Source: Heterodera schachtii
Taxonomy: Eukaryota; Nematoda; Chromadorea; Rhabditida; Heteroderidae
Direction: 5' to 3'
Assembly (NCBI GenBank): GCA_023374025.1
Contig: SIJG01000003.1
Span: 2,448,416-2,512,415 of the forward strand
Length of the DNA: 64,000 nucleotides
This document shows, one piece after another, positions 1-12,887 of this stretch. The translations under genes and the position numbers were made by a program. The notes below the pieces were generated by a model that searched no databases, was not told where the DNA came from, and was given only the letters and a program-made list of their open reading frames with translations. Every line of letters begins with the position of its first letter. Position 1 is the first letter of the stretch.

Positions 1-780
1 GACTCCAAACGAATTCTGAGTGGGAAAGGTGAACCGATTAATGAGTTTTAATGGTTTTAAGACTAATTAAGAGAAATGGAATTTTATAATGAAATATAAA
101 AGGGTATTAAAAAATCACACAGTCAAATTCAAGTGGGATTAATAATCGAAGATTTTGTCGGGACCGGGAAATCAGCTGTCCCAGGATTTAGAATTGGGCA
201 GCTGGATTGGACTGTGTCCTTTCTATGGATTTTGAATTTAGACCTTTCCCCCGTCTCGACGTTTTCTCGACTTTTTGATACGGTTTGCAACAAAAAGTTT
301 GGTCTTTGATGACTAATGGATGGTGAAAGAATAATCGCTAATCGCTGTCATTTCGTACAATTTTTTCTTATTTTTCGTAAATGATAACTGAGCTAATGAG
401 CCTTAAAACCTAAAACATTCTGAAACATTCATCGAACAAAAAATGTTAAAAACAATTTTTATTTTTATTTTTAATAAAATGTTTATTTTGTACGAAATGC
501 CACCGGACCGATCCAAATGAATGATTTGTCAGATGAACAGAAATAAGGATGGATGAATGGATGGAGCAATTGGAAACAAAGAATTGGAGGGCGGGGGAAT
601 AAGTAAAACACCCAAAGCGTTTTTTGTTTTGCACGAAGCGAACGGCAGAGAAACGCATAAATAATAAAAATAAAATAAATTGATAAATAAAAATATAACT
701 GTCCTTTCCCCATTCATTCATTAAACCCATCTGCAAATTGTGTAATATGTTAAAAGGGAAAAGAATGTCTTTGAAATTGA
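1..780. other. No gene recognised
   Basis: AT-rich sequence. I see no exon with convincing splice sites or codon structure on either strand. Short open frames here are Phe/Tyr/Ser rich and look like chance frames. Confidence 0.6.
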
Positions 781-1013
781 AAGTGAAAGCAAATGGAAGA
801 GAGAGAGAAAGGGCAGAGAGAGAGAGGGGGGAAGAGAGAAGGGAGAGAGAGAGAGAGAAGAGACAGACAGAGAGAGAGAGAAAAAGAGAGAGGAGAAAGA
901 GAGAGAGAGATAGATAGAGAGAAAGAGAGAGAGAGAGATAGATAGAGAAAAAAAGGGGAGAGAGAAACAAAGAGATAGAGAAAGGTGGAGAGGGACAGAC
1001 GACTGAGAGACAG
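781..1013. repeat. GA/CT microsatellite
   Basis: Degenerate purine run dominated by GAGAGA with occasional GATA steps. It makes long Ser-Leu open frames on the minus strand that are artefacts of the repeat. Confidence 0.95.
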
Positions 1014-1496
1014 AAACATTCACAAATCAGCAGAATGTTCGGTCAGTCATTCCATCGCATTTTATTATTACGATCGCACAAAGACTAAGAAGGGAGGGGG
1101 AGAGATAAAAAATATAAAAGAAACAGAAAGAAAGTGTCTAAAAAAGGACCCTAGAAAAAGTAAGGGACAGACACAGTGCACGGGGTACGGTAGGACAAGC
1201 AATAGCAGAGGTACGGTACTCCCTTCCAACGAATGGTTCAGCGATACAATAATTTTTTAATAATTCGTGTGTTTGTGTTTTGCTGTTTGTTTGTGATCAT
1301 TGATCGATTGGAAAGGAACGAATGAACAGTGCCAATTAGTCGAACGACCAATCAGCCAAGAGATCAATGATCAAAAATGAGCAGCCGAGAGAGAAAAAGC
1401 GGACATTCCCTCCCCACTCCGCTCCTTATGATCAAACGCACTGCATAACAATGAATGACTGACCACCGATCATTTGATCCCACTCCAATCACTCAC

Positions 1497-2028
1497 TGTT
1501 GTTGTTGCTGTTGCGATTGCTGCTGATGCGTTGGCGGCGGTTGCAGCGACAGTCGTCGTCCCCCCGGGTGTTGGTGGTGACTCTGCGGTCCGCCGGCGGA
1601 CAGCGACGGCGGCGCCTCTTGGCCAAGCGACGAGTTGGGCCGAAGAGAGGCGGGGGAAAGCGAATGGACCTCGGCAAGTCTGTTCAAGAGGGGTTAATGG
1701 TGCCGTTGATGAGTGTTATGGGACAAATTATAACGGCATTTTTAGGGTGGGGTAAGGAGGGGAGAGTTACGGCACTCGCATGGCAATGGCACGCACACAA
1801 AATGTAAAGGCGAGGGTTTAAGCATTTTTTAAATGATCTGTTAAAAATTGTGTCCATTTGTCCACCTGTTGGAGATTTGGCGTTGAAGCGCGTTCTTCGT
1901 CTCATGAATTTCGATCGGATATTGGGACAGCTCATAAGGCGAACTGATCAGATGGCCGGAGAAGGAGCCGCTGCCGATCATTGACTGGAAAGGGCCCAAC
2001 TCAATGCAATCCGAATCGGTGGACTTTC
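1497..2028 (-). CDS. Two exons of an unrecognised minus-strand gene
   Basis: Two exons splice in phase. The upstream exon (2028 down to 1866) starts after a TTTAG acceptor and ends AACAG|GTGGAC. The downstream exon (1679 down to 1497) starts after GAACAG and ends at a strong CA|GTGAGT donor. The junction completes an Arg codon and reads ISNRLAEVHSLSP. The encoded piece is Ser/Pro rich, has a GRRLSLQP stretch that looks like a basophilic kinase site, and ends in a Gln-rich run. I do not recognise the family; a regulatory or scaffold protein is possible from composition only. Start and stop codons were not located; upstream exons probably lie above 2028 and further exons below 1497. Confidence 0.5.
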
Positions 2029-2903
2029 CTAAAGCGAAATGTTGGGGAAAATTTACAAAATATTCATAAGAGAAAAATGGTGCCGAAATCAGAAGAGCAA
2101 AAGGACCTTTTTCAATATTGGGCTCAGTCTCGGCCATAAAATTTCGGCAGAGTTGCAAAATGTTAACGAAATGTAACGAAATGAACTTCCTTTTGAGGCC
2201 AAAGGCAAAAGCGTTTTGGTGAGCTCAGAGAAGATAAAAAGGCATTGAGCAGTTTCAAATTTTTTTTATTGGACAGAAGTGCCGCCGAGACTAAGCCTAA
2301 CGGAGGGCGGGGGAGGGGGTGAAGGGCACAGATAATGCCAAAGGATTAGGAGGGGGGGGGGGAGGGACAATCCAACGCGTAAGGGGGGGGGAGGGGCTGA
2401 TCCCGACACAGAAAAGCGGCTTTAGCAGATGAATTGGCAATTGCATTTTGCAATATGCGAACATTTCAATTAATGTGTGCCAATGTCGAGACGAAGTCAA
2501 CAAACACTCTCGTGAGAAAATGGAAAAAAAGGCCGACAATTACCGTATGATATTAATATTTTCAGCACAAAACTGTTTTCCATTTTTTAATTTTTCTGTC
2601 GAAATTGAGAAAAAAAAAAAGAAAATTCTCTCTTCGGTCTCGACAAGTGATTAAATGCCATTCATTCATATTTCACCAACAAATGACCATTTGTCCTTCT
2701 TTAAATACCCCCTCTCTTTTTAAATGCCGCCCATTGCCCCCACTCTGCTAATTTCCTCCCCTAATTGCCCCCTCTCTCTCACTGTGGCACGCCCCCTCCG
2801 GCGTCGTCTGATGATATTCGCCCTCTCTTTGCTCTTCGCCCTCCGCTGCCATTTTTATCTTTCCGTGTTCATTTGTCATGCCAATGCTTGGCCTTCGTCG
2901 TAC

Positions 2904-3047
2904 GTTGTCGTCGCCCTGTCGGCGGAGTGGCGGAAGTTGTGCCGAAGCTTCTTCCACCACCAAAGGGTCGGGGTCGGTGGATTCGTCGTCAACGGAAGTG
3001 CCACAAAAGGGAGAAACGGCCGGCAGACCGCCAAATCGGCTGGACAT
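2904..3047 (-). CDS. Possible first exon, unrecognised
   Basis: An open frame starts with ATG at 3047 and runs 48 codons to a GT donor after Asn (GACAAC|GTACGA). The peptide is polar and acidic (for example SVDDESTDPDPLVVEEAS), unlike the low-complexity shadow frames nearby. It could be the 5' exon of the gene at 1497-2028, but its donor phase does not match that gene's first visible acceptor directly, so at least one more exon would be needed. The opposite strand is also open, so the strand assignment is tentative. Confidence 0.3.
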
Positions 3048-3049
3048 TT

Positions 3050-6000
3050 GGCGTAAAATTTGTTTTTAAAAATTTGCTAAGAAAAAGGCGAATTCAAATC
3101 AAAAGGTTTATTTATAGTTTCATAAACTAATTGCGCATTTTAATTTTTGTTACAATTGCCTTTTTCCCCCGAGGGAAAATTGGAAAATTTCTTTTTGAAT
3201 ATTTTATAAAATTAAATTTGCATTTCTTTTGTTTTTACGAATTAATTTTTACGCGCATTTTTTCATAAAGACAATAAAATATCATTTTCATCCATTTTCA
3301 CAATAAGATCATAATTTTTTGAATTTTTGGAGAAAAAAAAAGATATTCCATTTGCTGAATTGAAGAAAAGAACGCAAATTAGGGCCCGAAAGAAGAAAAA
3401 TATTTGCATAATGAAAAGGGAGGCGGAAATTGCGTAAGCAAATTTTGAATTATTTTTTAAATAAATTTATTCGTAGAGAATAAATCAAAATTCGCAAAGA
3501 TAATGTAAATAAATTTGGCCAAAAAGTACATAAAAACAATAACAAAATTATTTTCAATTTTTTGAAGCCCCTCAATTTTTTCAAAAAAAGAGAAAAACAA
3601 AGAGAGAAAAACACGGATTAATGAAGCGAGAATTATTCTCATCGCGTGATTCGAAAGAAGGGAAACAAACCGAGGGGGGGGGGGGGACAAGAAGCGCTAA
3701 TGGGAAGATTATGCATCAATTAATGCACACTAATTGAAGGACAAGCGGATGGTGAGAAGCCATTGGCACTGGAAAAAAAAGTGGGAAATATACGCCGAAT
3801 TAGCGATGTTTTCCAAAGGAGGAAATAAAAGATTTCTGACATTATATGAAGACATTGGGGCCAAACTCAGCAATTTTTACAGGCACGCGAAGAAGACCAA
3901 TTTTTAGAGGATTGGTGTTGGGTGCTTTCCCATTATTCCCCCCCCCCCCACCACAGAATTTTATGCGCTGAACACGAGAATCCGGCATTAATGGGCATCT
4001 TTTCATCAAACTTTAATAGAAGCTAGTCGCATTTAATTCCCACAATCAGAAATTTCGCACGGCATGCACAATGTAGTGTTGTTCTAGTAATTTAACTGCT
4101 TCAATTTCATTGAGAATTTTAGCGATAATAATTTAAATTGTATGCCATGGGAAATTGGAGGGTCATCTTTTGAAAATGCAATGAATGGCACTTTTAAATA
4201 GTCTCTGTTAATTGTTAATCTCTTACATAATGTGCACAATGCACATTTCTTAGTGATAATTAAGACCAAAGATTAAGCTAATTAATTCTGTGATCAAAAA
4301 TCATTTTTATTTTCACATACATAATAATTCATGCACCTCACCACATAAATGACGGTGGATTGAAAAAATAATGCCAATTCGTGTTCAGCACATAAATACT
4401 CAAAAAAAATACTTGTGAAAAAAAAATTATGGGGGTATAGCATAATAGGAAAATACCGAGTATTGAAAATTTTATGAACATAAATGGCCGTCGAAATAAA
4501 AAAAGGGAAATTCGAATGGGGGGGGGGGAATAAGTAAATTGGTAAATTCGTTCCTCTGCAATTTTTTGGCTTTTAGTGATCTATCTGATCATAATGCAAA
4601 CATTGCGAATGAATTCGAATGGTGCCACTCGTCGATCACATTTTCAGTTTTTGCTTTTGTCTTCTGATTTAGTCGTTGGGCCGAACTGAAAAGCCTTCCC
4701 CTGCTGCACCCGTCTTTTGGCTTTGCTCACATGGCATTTGCATTTTTTGTAAGCCGTCTCTTTTTAAATTACATCTTTATTTTATGTTTATTCCCTTTTT
4801 TGCGAGACATAAACCTAATTATTATGCACTAATCATTAATTGATTGTTGTGATTATAAAAAAAGTGAGGGGGGTGGGGAGGGGGCGACTGCTGCTGCTGA
4901 TAGTGGTGGGTATATATAATACACATATTTACGAATTAATATTGCACATCCCCCGCCCCTCCCCCCCCCGTCTCATCCCATCATTATCGTCCAACAATTC
5001 CCCCACTAATACATTGGGGGGGGGGGGGGGAATGGAGATGGGAAATGGGAGGGTGAGTTGGGGGGAGGGGGGGGGGGGGAATTTGCTCTTCGAGCAAGCC
5101 AAAAGGGTGGGGGAAGGAAAATCGATAGGACGGAAAAGCCAACGCCCGAGGGAAAAAGCCGGGGGGAGGGGGGAGAGGGGGCCATGTGATGGGACCAAAT
5201 TACGCCAACAATTAATAGCAAAAAAAAAAACAAAAGAATGCACTCATTGAATACGGCCCAAATATTTAGGCAATTCGTACTACGGCAATGTTTCCTTTTG
5301 TACTAAAATGCTAAATTATAAATAAAAATATTTTTCCATAGCAAAATTTGAATAAAATGTATTAATATACAAGCATTCAGTGCCATAAAAGCTCATTAGG
5401 TATATTTAGAAAACTAAAATTAAATTTTTGAATAACTAAAAATCGATTTGGAGCCATTAAAAAATTCCTAATTTTTGGGAAAAAATGCAACTTTTTAAAA
5501 ATAACCAAAAAATGGAAAAATAAGAAAATAAATACATTTAAACGAAGGTTAAATATTTGCTGCGCCGCTAAAACATTTCGCTTATCGCTTTTAAACAATT
5601 TCAAAAATGCGATTGAACAAATAAAATTAATTTTTGGGATGCTTTTCAAGGGGCGGAGGGGGGAGGAATGATTGAAATGGATGAAGGAATCAGTGATTGG
5701 ATGAGTTACCCTTGGCCTTCCTTCCCTTTGGCCCTTCCCTTTGATCGCTTCTTTTCCTTTAATCCTCCGATTGATCAATGCCAAATGTTTGTGCTGCTTA
5801 ACTATTTTTGTCCTCGTTTAAAAAGAGTTATGAAAAGGGACAAACAAATCAAATTTCGCTTTTCGCTTCTTCCCAAATGCTTTTCCTTTTCCTTTTGCCG
5901 TCAATTCGCTTGGCTTAGCATTTGCTAAGTGTGCGCTCGCTTTGCTCGAGAATATCACTGTTGACGTCAGTCAGTCGCCATTTTCAACCTCTCAAGTGCT

Positions 6001-6433
6001 TCTGTCCAATGGCGAGGGCGAAAACAACGGGGGATTTTAATTACGAATAACGGGGGGATTTGAATTTATAGTTTAAAGCCCGGAATTTTGAAAGTACCGG
6101 GGCAGGGACTTGGAGAATGGACCGGGACGGGATCCCGGGACTCCCGTTTGTCCGGGACCCCCGGTCCCGACGTTTTGTCCCAAAAAAGGGAACCGGGATC
6201 CCGGCAAAATCCCGACCCCAACCGGGATAAATTACAGTTTCACTCTTTGAATATTTAATTGTGGAAATAAAAATATTTAAACAGTTATTTTATGGAATTT
6301 CCGTCGGGGATGGGTTTGGTCCGTTTCCATTTGGCCTTTCCTCTCTCTTTTTTTTGCTTCATCTGCCATTTCATCATATTTTATCTTCGTGTGCTAATTT
6401 CAAATTGAAATGCCTTTTGGCTTTTTCCTATTT
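3050..6433. other. Non-coding stretch with poly-G/poly-C tracts
   Basis: AT-rich DNA without a supportable exon. It holds G or C homopolymer tracts of about nine or more near 3675, 3942, 4518, 5020 and 5062, and a palindromic CRE-like TGACGTCA at 5962-5969. No adjacent start site makes that motif meaningful. Confidence 0.5.
6075..6235. repeat. GC-rich CCGGGA/TCCCGG inverted-repeat patch
   Basis: A 160-base island of short permuted words (CCGGGAC, GATCCCGG, GTCCCGA) in both orientations inside AT-rich DNA. Similar words recur near 160 and 12035-12105. It resembles the repeat-built ends of the fold-back elements further right, so it may be the relic of such an element. Confidence 0.5.
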
Positions 6434-9353
6434 TTATGCTTTGTTTGCCAATTTCTTTCCCTCTGTCCGTCTGTCGCTGCAGTCCCTCACTTTTCTGTGT
6501 CCGCTTCGCCCCTTCAGTTCCTCCACTATTTCGTGCACTTCTCTGCCATTCGTTTCCGGCAAATAAACCCAAAGGAATGCCAAACAAAGCAATTGAGGTG
6601 CTAAAAGTGGAAATTGGCATCAAATTTCAATTCCATTTCATAGGGAAAATTTTAAAAAATATGACCAGTGAACAGCGGGAAAAAGGCGAAAACTCCGATG
6701 GCCGAATAAGCGGGCAAAGTCAAAATGTTAAAAGCGAACTAAAAAAGGGATATAATTATAATTAATTGAATAATTAATTAAAAGGAAAAAAGAGAAGCAT
6801 TTACACATGAGCAATGGGTGACCAAAAACACCACAGATTGGCCCAACGAACGGAAATTTTGGGGGAAAAGTTCGCCGCAAATGTAATAGGGAATGATGCC
6901 CAAAGAGACGCTGAAAAGGGGGAAAGTCATTCTCACTCACTGATTAATGAGTGATCAACGGAAAAGTGATCAATCCAAAACTATGAGTCATAAAAGCCAA
7001 AACATTAAAAAAAGCACCAAAAGCCTAAAGAACAGTCTGAAAAGTTTGCCTAGGCTCGGCTTAATATTCTTATGGAATCAAAAATAATGCTTTAAAAGGG
7101 CACCCAAATGTGCAAAAGTAGACGAGATTGGCCACCTGAGGAGCATTTGGCACTCATCAATTTAATAAGGCATTTCGTCCCACCAAACATCCGTAGCGAA
7201 ATTGGGCATTGACTGTGCTGAGACGGTCAAAAAGTGCGTAGAAAACGATGCAAAAAGAATTGGCCAAACCGGCGTACAAAAGCATCTTCCGACGGGAAAC
7301 TCTGCAAATGGGAGAATTAAATCAAAAATATAATTCTTTAAAAAGGATAATTTGTATTTCAATTTCAATGACCTCGACGACATTAACATTCCCGGCACAT
7401 TGGCCACCAAACCGAGGACAGTGCAAATTGAAGAAAACAGCTGAACATTTAATCCAATCCAATTTGAAATTTATTTAATTTAATTTAATTATTATTTTTG
7501 TTTGCCTGCGCTTCATTGAGTGGGAAATGATCGGCAAAAAGTGTTGTGAGGACGGGCCAAATGCCAATGGTCAATTGGAGGGAACAAATGCCGAGCAAAG
7601 TGGCCAACCGAAAAGAAAATGAGGCAATTAAGCCCAAAAAAGAAGAGCGGCTTTCAATACCTCAAATGCCGCTGTGTGAACAGTTCTCTCAACATTTGAA
7701 GCATTGGTCGCTCTTTTTCTTCGTTCTTCTGCTTTTCCTTCACAATCTCCGCCAGTGCCCTTTTCTGATCGACGGAATCGCCTGAAGGGAATTTCAATGA
7801 TTTAATGAGTGGCAAAGGCATTTTTAGTTAAACTGCGCTAATTAAGGAATTTAATTATTTAATGACGTGCCCATCATTTTTAGTTTAATTGCACTAATTA
7901 GCGAATTTCAATGATTTAAATGGGTGCCAAAGCCATTTTTAGTTTAATTGCACTAATTGGCGAGTTTCATGATTTTAATAGGTGCCAAAGCCATTTTTAG
8001 TTTAATTGCACTAATTAGCGAATTTCAATGATTTAAATGGGTGCCAAAGGCATTTTTAGTTTAATTGCACTAATTGGCGAGTTTCATGATTTTAATAGGT
8101 GCAAAAGCCATTTTTAGTTTAATTGCACTAATTAGCGAGTTTCAATGATTTTAATGAGTTCCAAAGGCATTTTTAGTTAAACTGCGCTAATTAGGGATTT
8201 CAATGACTTAATTATGGGTGTCGATTTTTAATTAAAGTGCGCTAATTACACTTTAAATTCCAATTTTTGTTTTGCTTGCCCTGGTAAAATTGCAATGCTT
8301 TCAGCGCCTTTTCTGTGTTTTCGCGGTTTAACAACAGAAATTTTGGCGTTTCTTCCAAAGCAATGCTGGTCAAAATGCCGAAAAAGCTTGGCACCATGCC
8401 AAATCCTTAAATTGGGAAAACTTTTAAAGGTTTTACTTTCACTAATTTTACCGATTAAAATTTCCAAATTTTGTCCCAAAAGCACATCCATGCCGAAAAG
8501 CATGCCAATGTTTGCCACTACATTATAACATACGCCACTGACAAAAATGACCAATCCGCGGAGTTTTGTCGATGGGAATTCCTTTGGAGGGAAAAGAAAA
8601 AATGACAAAAAAATAAATAAATTAGGAAATTTTACTGTAACAAAAAGTGCAAATGCGCAAAAGTTTAAAGATGAAAGAATGGCACCGAAAATGCGGGAAA
8701 TGAGAAAAAGTTCGGGCAGCAAAAAGACAATGGCCAAAGTGGAGAAAAAGCTGGCACCGAAAATGCCACAGTTGGAGAGCAGCAAAATCACTAAAGGCAA
8801 AATTAATTTTATAAATGTATTTTATAAAATATATTTTTAAAATAATTAATGAATAATTATTATTTAAAATTTCTTAATTTATTTTGCAATTGTTTTTGTT
8901 CATTTCATTTTGAGCTCACTTTTCCTGCCAAATTGTTCGCAAAGCCATGAAGTGAAAACGGTGCCGAGAATATTTCCGATATAAAGCGAATTCAAATTGA
9001 AACTCCAAAGCCACAATAATTTCCCCTGAAAATTGAATATAAAAAATATATAAATAATTGTAAATTATATAAAAATGTACAATTTATTTGTAAAATAAAT
9101 ATAAAAAATGTATAATATATAATTGTTTTACCTCGGAAAGTTCAACGCCCCGCGCGGCGTACGAAACATTCAGAAAATTTTGTAAACTTTTGGCAGCCGA
9201 AATGGAATAGTAAGAAGAATAGGCTTGCTAAATTAATTTTTCAATTTTATTTAAATTTAATTTTTAATTTACATAAAAATTGTTGAGTATCCCAATTATA
9301 AAAGCAAATAGCAAAGTCTGCAGAGATCTTCCGGCCGGAGCAAAAAATGGCAT
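6434..9353 (-). CDS. Facilitative sugar transporter, GLUT/SLC2 family of the MFS
   Basis: Fourteen exons give a closed frame of 493 residues from ATG 9353 to TAA 6434, close to the usual GLUT length. It should be a 12-TM plasma-membrane transporter for hexoses or related solutes. Visible family marks, in order: TM2 followed by EQFGRK; PELFLISRIFGA at TM4; STKLRGLVIF before TM5; EETPKFLL after TM6; SRRKMLLYAG between TM8 and TM9; YICGELFPQNFRS at TM10; YLPETNGREVHEIVEELK after TM12. Exons on the minus strand: 9353-9273, 9227-9132, 9025-8920, 8790-8636, 8581-8452, 8405-8280, 7781-7661, 7608-7506, 7440-7373, 7301-7184, 7135-7104, 6910-6805, 6738-6666, 6600-6434. Two introns (7782-8279 and 7441-7505) begin with GC, and the intron 7609-7660 ends in CG. 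Substrate cannot be judged from sequence. Confidence 0.9.
7794..8245. repeat. 59-bp tandem repeat inside a transporter intron
   Basis: About seven copies of a unit containing GCCATTTTTAGTTTAATTGC, spaced 59 bases apart (for example at 7923, 7982, 8041, 8099 and 8158). It fills most of the GC-AG intron of the sugar transporter. Each copy carries a TTTTTAG acceptor-like word on the plus strand. Confidence 0.9.
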
Positions 9354-10673
9354 TTTATAACAATAATAAGAAAAATATTTCTAAAAGATTGAATTAAATT
9401 TAAAAAATTCAATGGGTAATTATTGGCTCCGAATTATTAAAATAATAATTGAGTGATCAGTATTATTAGTCCACTGATTAAAGGTCCTTTGGGCGGTATC
9501 CTTCAGCAAATGGCGGAGTGATCAGCCCATTCCATTCCCCCGGGCTGTCCCATTGCACTAACAAATTAAGTTTTTGAATTCAATAATTACTCTAATTACT
9601 TTTGTTTATTTGTTATTTTTTATCAAATTTTTGAGCATTCCTTTAAAATTCATTAAACTTTTTTGGGGCATTTAATAAATGAAATTGGATAAGATTATTT
9701 TGTCCGCTTTGAATTTGAATTTGATTCTGTTTATTTTATTTTATTTTTGTCCAACAGTTCCATCAAAAAAGAGAAATATTTAAAAAAAATTAAAAGCATA
9801 TGCATTTTTAATATGTGAAGTATTTTTATTATTTTTTTACATTTGTCTGCAGCTTCGGCAGTGATTTTTATTTATTTTATTTTTTATATTTCTAAAGTTG
9901 GCCAAAAGACACAATGTCAGCAAATAAAAAAGAGTTGGGCAACAACTGACAATGGCCGGGGGGGGGGGGGGGGGACAGTTGCGCAGTTGCACAATGTCTG
10001 GGGCAGGGGCTGAAGCCGTATTTGCATTAGTTCGCTTCCTTTGTCAGTCGGCGAATGAATGGCGCGCGTTTCCCGCATTATTAGCGGGGAGGGAAAAGCC
10101 ATCGGCGATCGGTCGGTCGTCACGCTTTACCCCCCCCCCCCCCCCCCCCCCCTCTCCTCAGTTTTCATATCATTTGCTCCTATCATTTTGCTACTCCTCC
10201 ATTTATCATTCTTTTTTTTTGATCGATCACTGCCCAAATTTTTGCTTTCTTATCAATCCAATTTTTTTTTCAGTGTGTATTTGGTTGATTTTTTATGGCT
10301 TTCAAATATTTTTAAATAACTGAATTTGAATAAGAAACGGATGGTCAGAAGGAATTGGAAAAGGTGAACTTGCTACAACGTTAAATGCCAAAATTCGCCC
10401 AATCATTTCAAAGCTTTTCAAATATTTCTCCAATTGCTGCAAATGAATTGGCCCCTTGGAAAAGCCCTCCCCCCACTAATTTGAATTCGCTTAATTTGAA
10501 AGTTTGCCTGAACCCTTGCAGAATTAAATTTTTACAGAAATGATGACTGTCAGACTCAAATTTTATTCACATGTAAAAACATTTAAAGCAATTGATGCTA
10601 ATTGACATGCCAATTAATTAATTAATTAATTAATTGATTATTAATAAATTGTGGAAAAGCAATTGTTTCTTCA
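9354..10673. other. Intergenic, no gene recognised
   Basis: AT-rich with one poly-G tract (about 9959-9974), one poly-C tract (about 10131-10152) and an AATT run near 10613-10635. The promoter of the sugar transporter should lie in the lower-coordinate end of this stretch, but no motif can be named. Confidence 0.5.
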
Positions 10674-10936
10674 TCATATTATAATTATGAGGAGGAGCAC
10701 GAACAGAACAATTCCCAGCATTTTCAGTGCTGTCCCCAAACTGCCCGAGGGCATAAACCCATCGCTTTCCTCCGCCGCATATCCGCCACCACCGTATCCA
10801 AAAGCGTCACCGTAATAATTTTCGTTATATGTGCTCCACCATGGGCTTCCGTAGTCATAATAGTGGCCATAGGAATAGGCGGTCGGCAAATGAGCTACCG
10901 TATAATAATAATAGTCGCCGCCACCGTAGTCAGCAG
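10674..10936 (-). CDS. Orphan terminal exon, Tyr/Gly-rich with hydrophobic C-terminus
   Basis: An open exon follows a TTTTACTTTAG acceptor and ends at TGA 10674-10676. It encodes a Tyr/Gly-rich stretch (GGGDYYYYTVAHLPTAYSYG, several WW and YY pairs), then a short acidic Ser/Gly segment, then LGIVLFVLLLIIII directly before the stop. A hydrophobic tail at the extreme C-terminus after small residues is typical of a GPI-attachment signal or a tail anchor. No ATG lies in the exon. It needs an upstream exon ending in phase 1, and I could not identify one, because the purine-rich sequence at 10940-11130 is open in several frames. It could be an alternative 3' end of the gene at 11061-12887 or a separate gene. 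Confidence 0.45.
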
Positions 10937-11060
10937 CTAAAGTAAAATTAAAAAATAATAAAAATTTATTTACAAAATTTTTAATTTTCTTTTTTCCCAC
11001 CCAAATTCTTTTTCCTTCTCCAGCGACCGCGACGTAACTTTCTCCCCCCTCTTTTTCTGC

Positions 11061-12887
11061 TCAAATGGACACTTTTTCTGCTCGCTGCTCGTCTTCGACT
11101 TTTGAATTTTCCAGTCCAAGCTCTTCCTTCTTCAGTGTTAAAAAACGAATAAATTTATTTATAAATTCTCCAATTAAAATGAGGTCAAGGATGGCATTTT
11201 ATTTGGGTGCTAAATAAGTAATTAGATTTAATGACCAAAAGTCTCGACATAAATAAAACCCCGCAGGAGTCCGCCCGTCTCATTTGTCTTTGGTCCCTCC
11301 CCCCTTTTTTTCCCTTGTCACCCGCTTTTGGCGCTTTCGGTGGCCGATGGCGCCATTCGCTGTGCTTTGGCCCATGGAATTTGAATTGTGTGGTCGTCCT
11401 CTCAGTGTAATGGCCTTTTTCGGGGTGTTCCGCCTCAAATGAAACCGTTTCTGAAAATGTATTTTTGGAAAATTAAAAAGCAATTAAATTTGTCCTTGCC
11501 ATAAATTCTGTCCTTGGCATTGCTCCCGGCATCGTCGTCTCTGCTGTATCCGTGTGCCATCTTTGTGTATTTGAATTTGGTGCCGTTGGCACTTTCCTCT
11601 TCTGATGATGACCTTCCCCCGTCCCCCTCTTCGTCGTCCGTCTCTTCTCCCTCCTCTTCCTCTTCTTCTTCGTCCCCCCGTTTTATCCTTCGTCGTCCTA
11701 TTTTTTTACTCCCTTTTTTTCTGCTGACTTTTCCATTTTTTGCGTTTTGGCGGTGTTTTTTTAAGGCTTAATATTTTTCCATGTACTGAAAATGTTATAA
11801 TAAGAATATTTAGGTTTTTCTATGGGTGTCCGAAAGTATTCTGAAAATAAAATTTTCTTTTTTTATGGGGCATATCATTCGAGGAGCAATCACAAATTAC
11901 TAATATTTTAATACTTGCGGGTCTTCGAATGTTGCGGATTGTGCGTCGTCCCCAACGAATTAACTGAAAAGAAATAAATTTAAACATTGACTTTGTGCTC
12001 CATCAAAAAGTCCGGCTTGTACACCATTCTTCGGCGGGGATGGGAAAGTCGGGATCAAATCAAACATCCCGGGCCCGGGAATGAACCAAAAACCGGGGAA
12101 AGAACGGAGGACGGACGGCGTAATTAATTAACGGATTTACGCCGATGTTTGTCCAATGGTCAGCAGCGGACAGTGCTTTACTCTTCCGCTTTTTCAGCAT
12201 TCGCGCCAATGTCTTCAATGCACTTTTGTCGTCCATTTCGCGCGGACGCGGAAGTCGGGCACCGCGCCGTTGTCGCCGTCGTCGCTGCGCATGGCCAAAA
12301 TGGCCTCTCTATGGAAATGCAAATAAAAATGCCGAATTTTATGGCAATTGCTGCTTGCCTGGTATTCTTCTCGCTCCGCAATTGCCGCACAATGATCAAT
12401 TACTTGCAAATGTTCGTCCATTTCGCGCCGTTTTCTCCCCTCCCCATTAATTTGGTTGTTTTGGTTGGTTTTCTTCTTTTTTCGCCATGGCCAATGCCTA
12501 AAATTAAACGATTTTTGCACCTAATTAGTTCCATAAATGCCACCAACCAATGCTTAAACGAGGCACCGTACGCTTTGACAACCGCGAGTGCCGTCTTCAG
12601 CTTGTGGCCACATCCGTCCGGGCCGCGTCGGTTGGCCGACGAATGGTGCACCAATTCCTCGCCAGTTTTCTCCGCTTCCAATGCATCACGGTCCAATTGT
12701 GCCGCGGCATTTGTAACTTCAAATGGCAATTCGAATTTAGGCGCATTTGGTGCCAACCCGGCGCTACAGTACCCCTTTTCTTCCCTTGCAGCCAACCAAA
12801 CAAAGCGCTGGACAACGGCAGATTACTGTACACAACCATGCACAAAAGCACTACGGTAACAATTTCAAAATGCCGACGATGGCACAT
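11061..12887 (-). CDS. Predicted secreted low-complexity protein, unrecognised
   Basis: Eight exons give a closed frame of 384 residues (12887-12790, 12763-12521, 12497-12359, 12308-12141, 11963-11915, 11697-11500, 11450-11260, 11129-11061). The N-terminus has a signal-peptide shape: a basic start (MCHRRHFE), a hydrophobic core (IVTVVLLCMVVY) and a small-residue end (PLSSALF). After it come a helical acidic part, basic clusters (RRPARRRRIKR), a Glu/Asp run, and a Lys/Pro-rich part ending EDEQRAEKVSI. No known domain is recognised. Three introns start with GC, and two introns are only 26 and 23 bases long, which is suspicious even though the phases close. A long plus-strand open frame (12149-12859) lies opposite; its composition looks like a shadow. 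Function unknown. Confidence 0.5.
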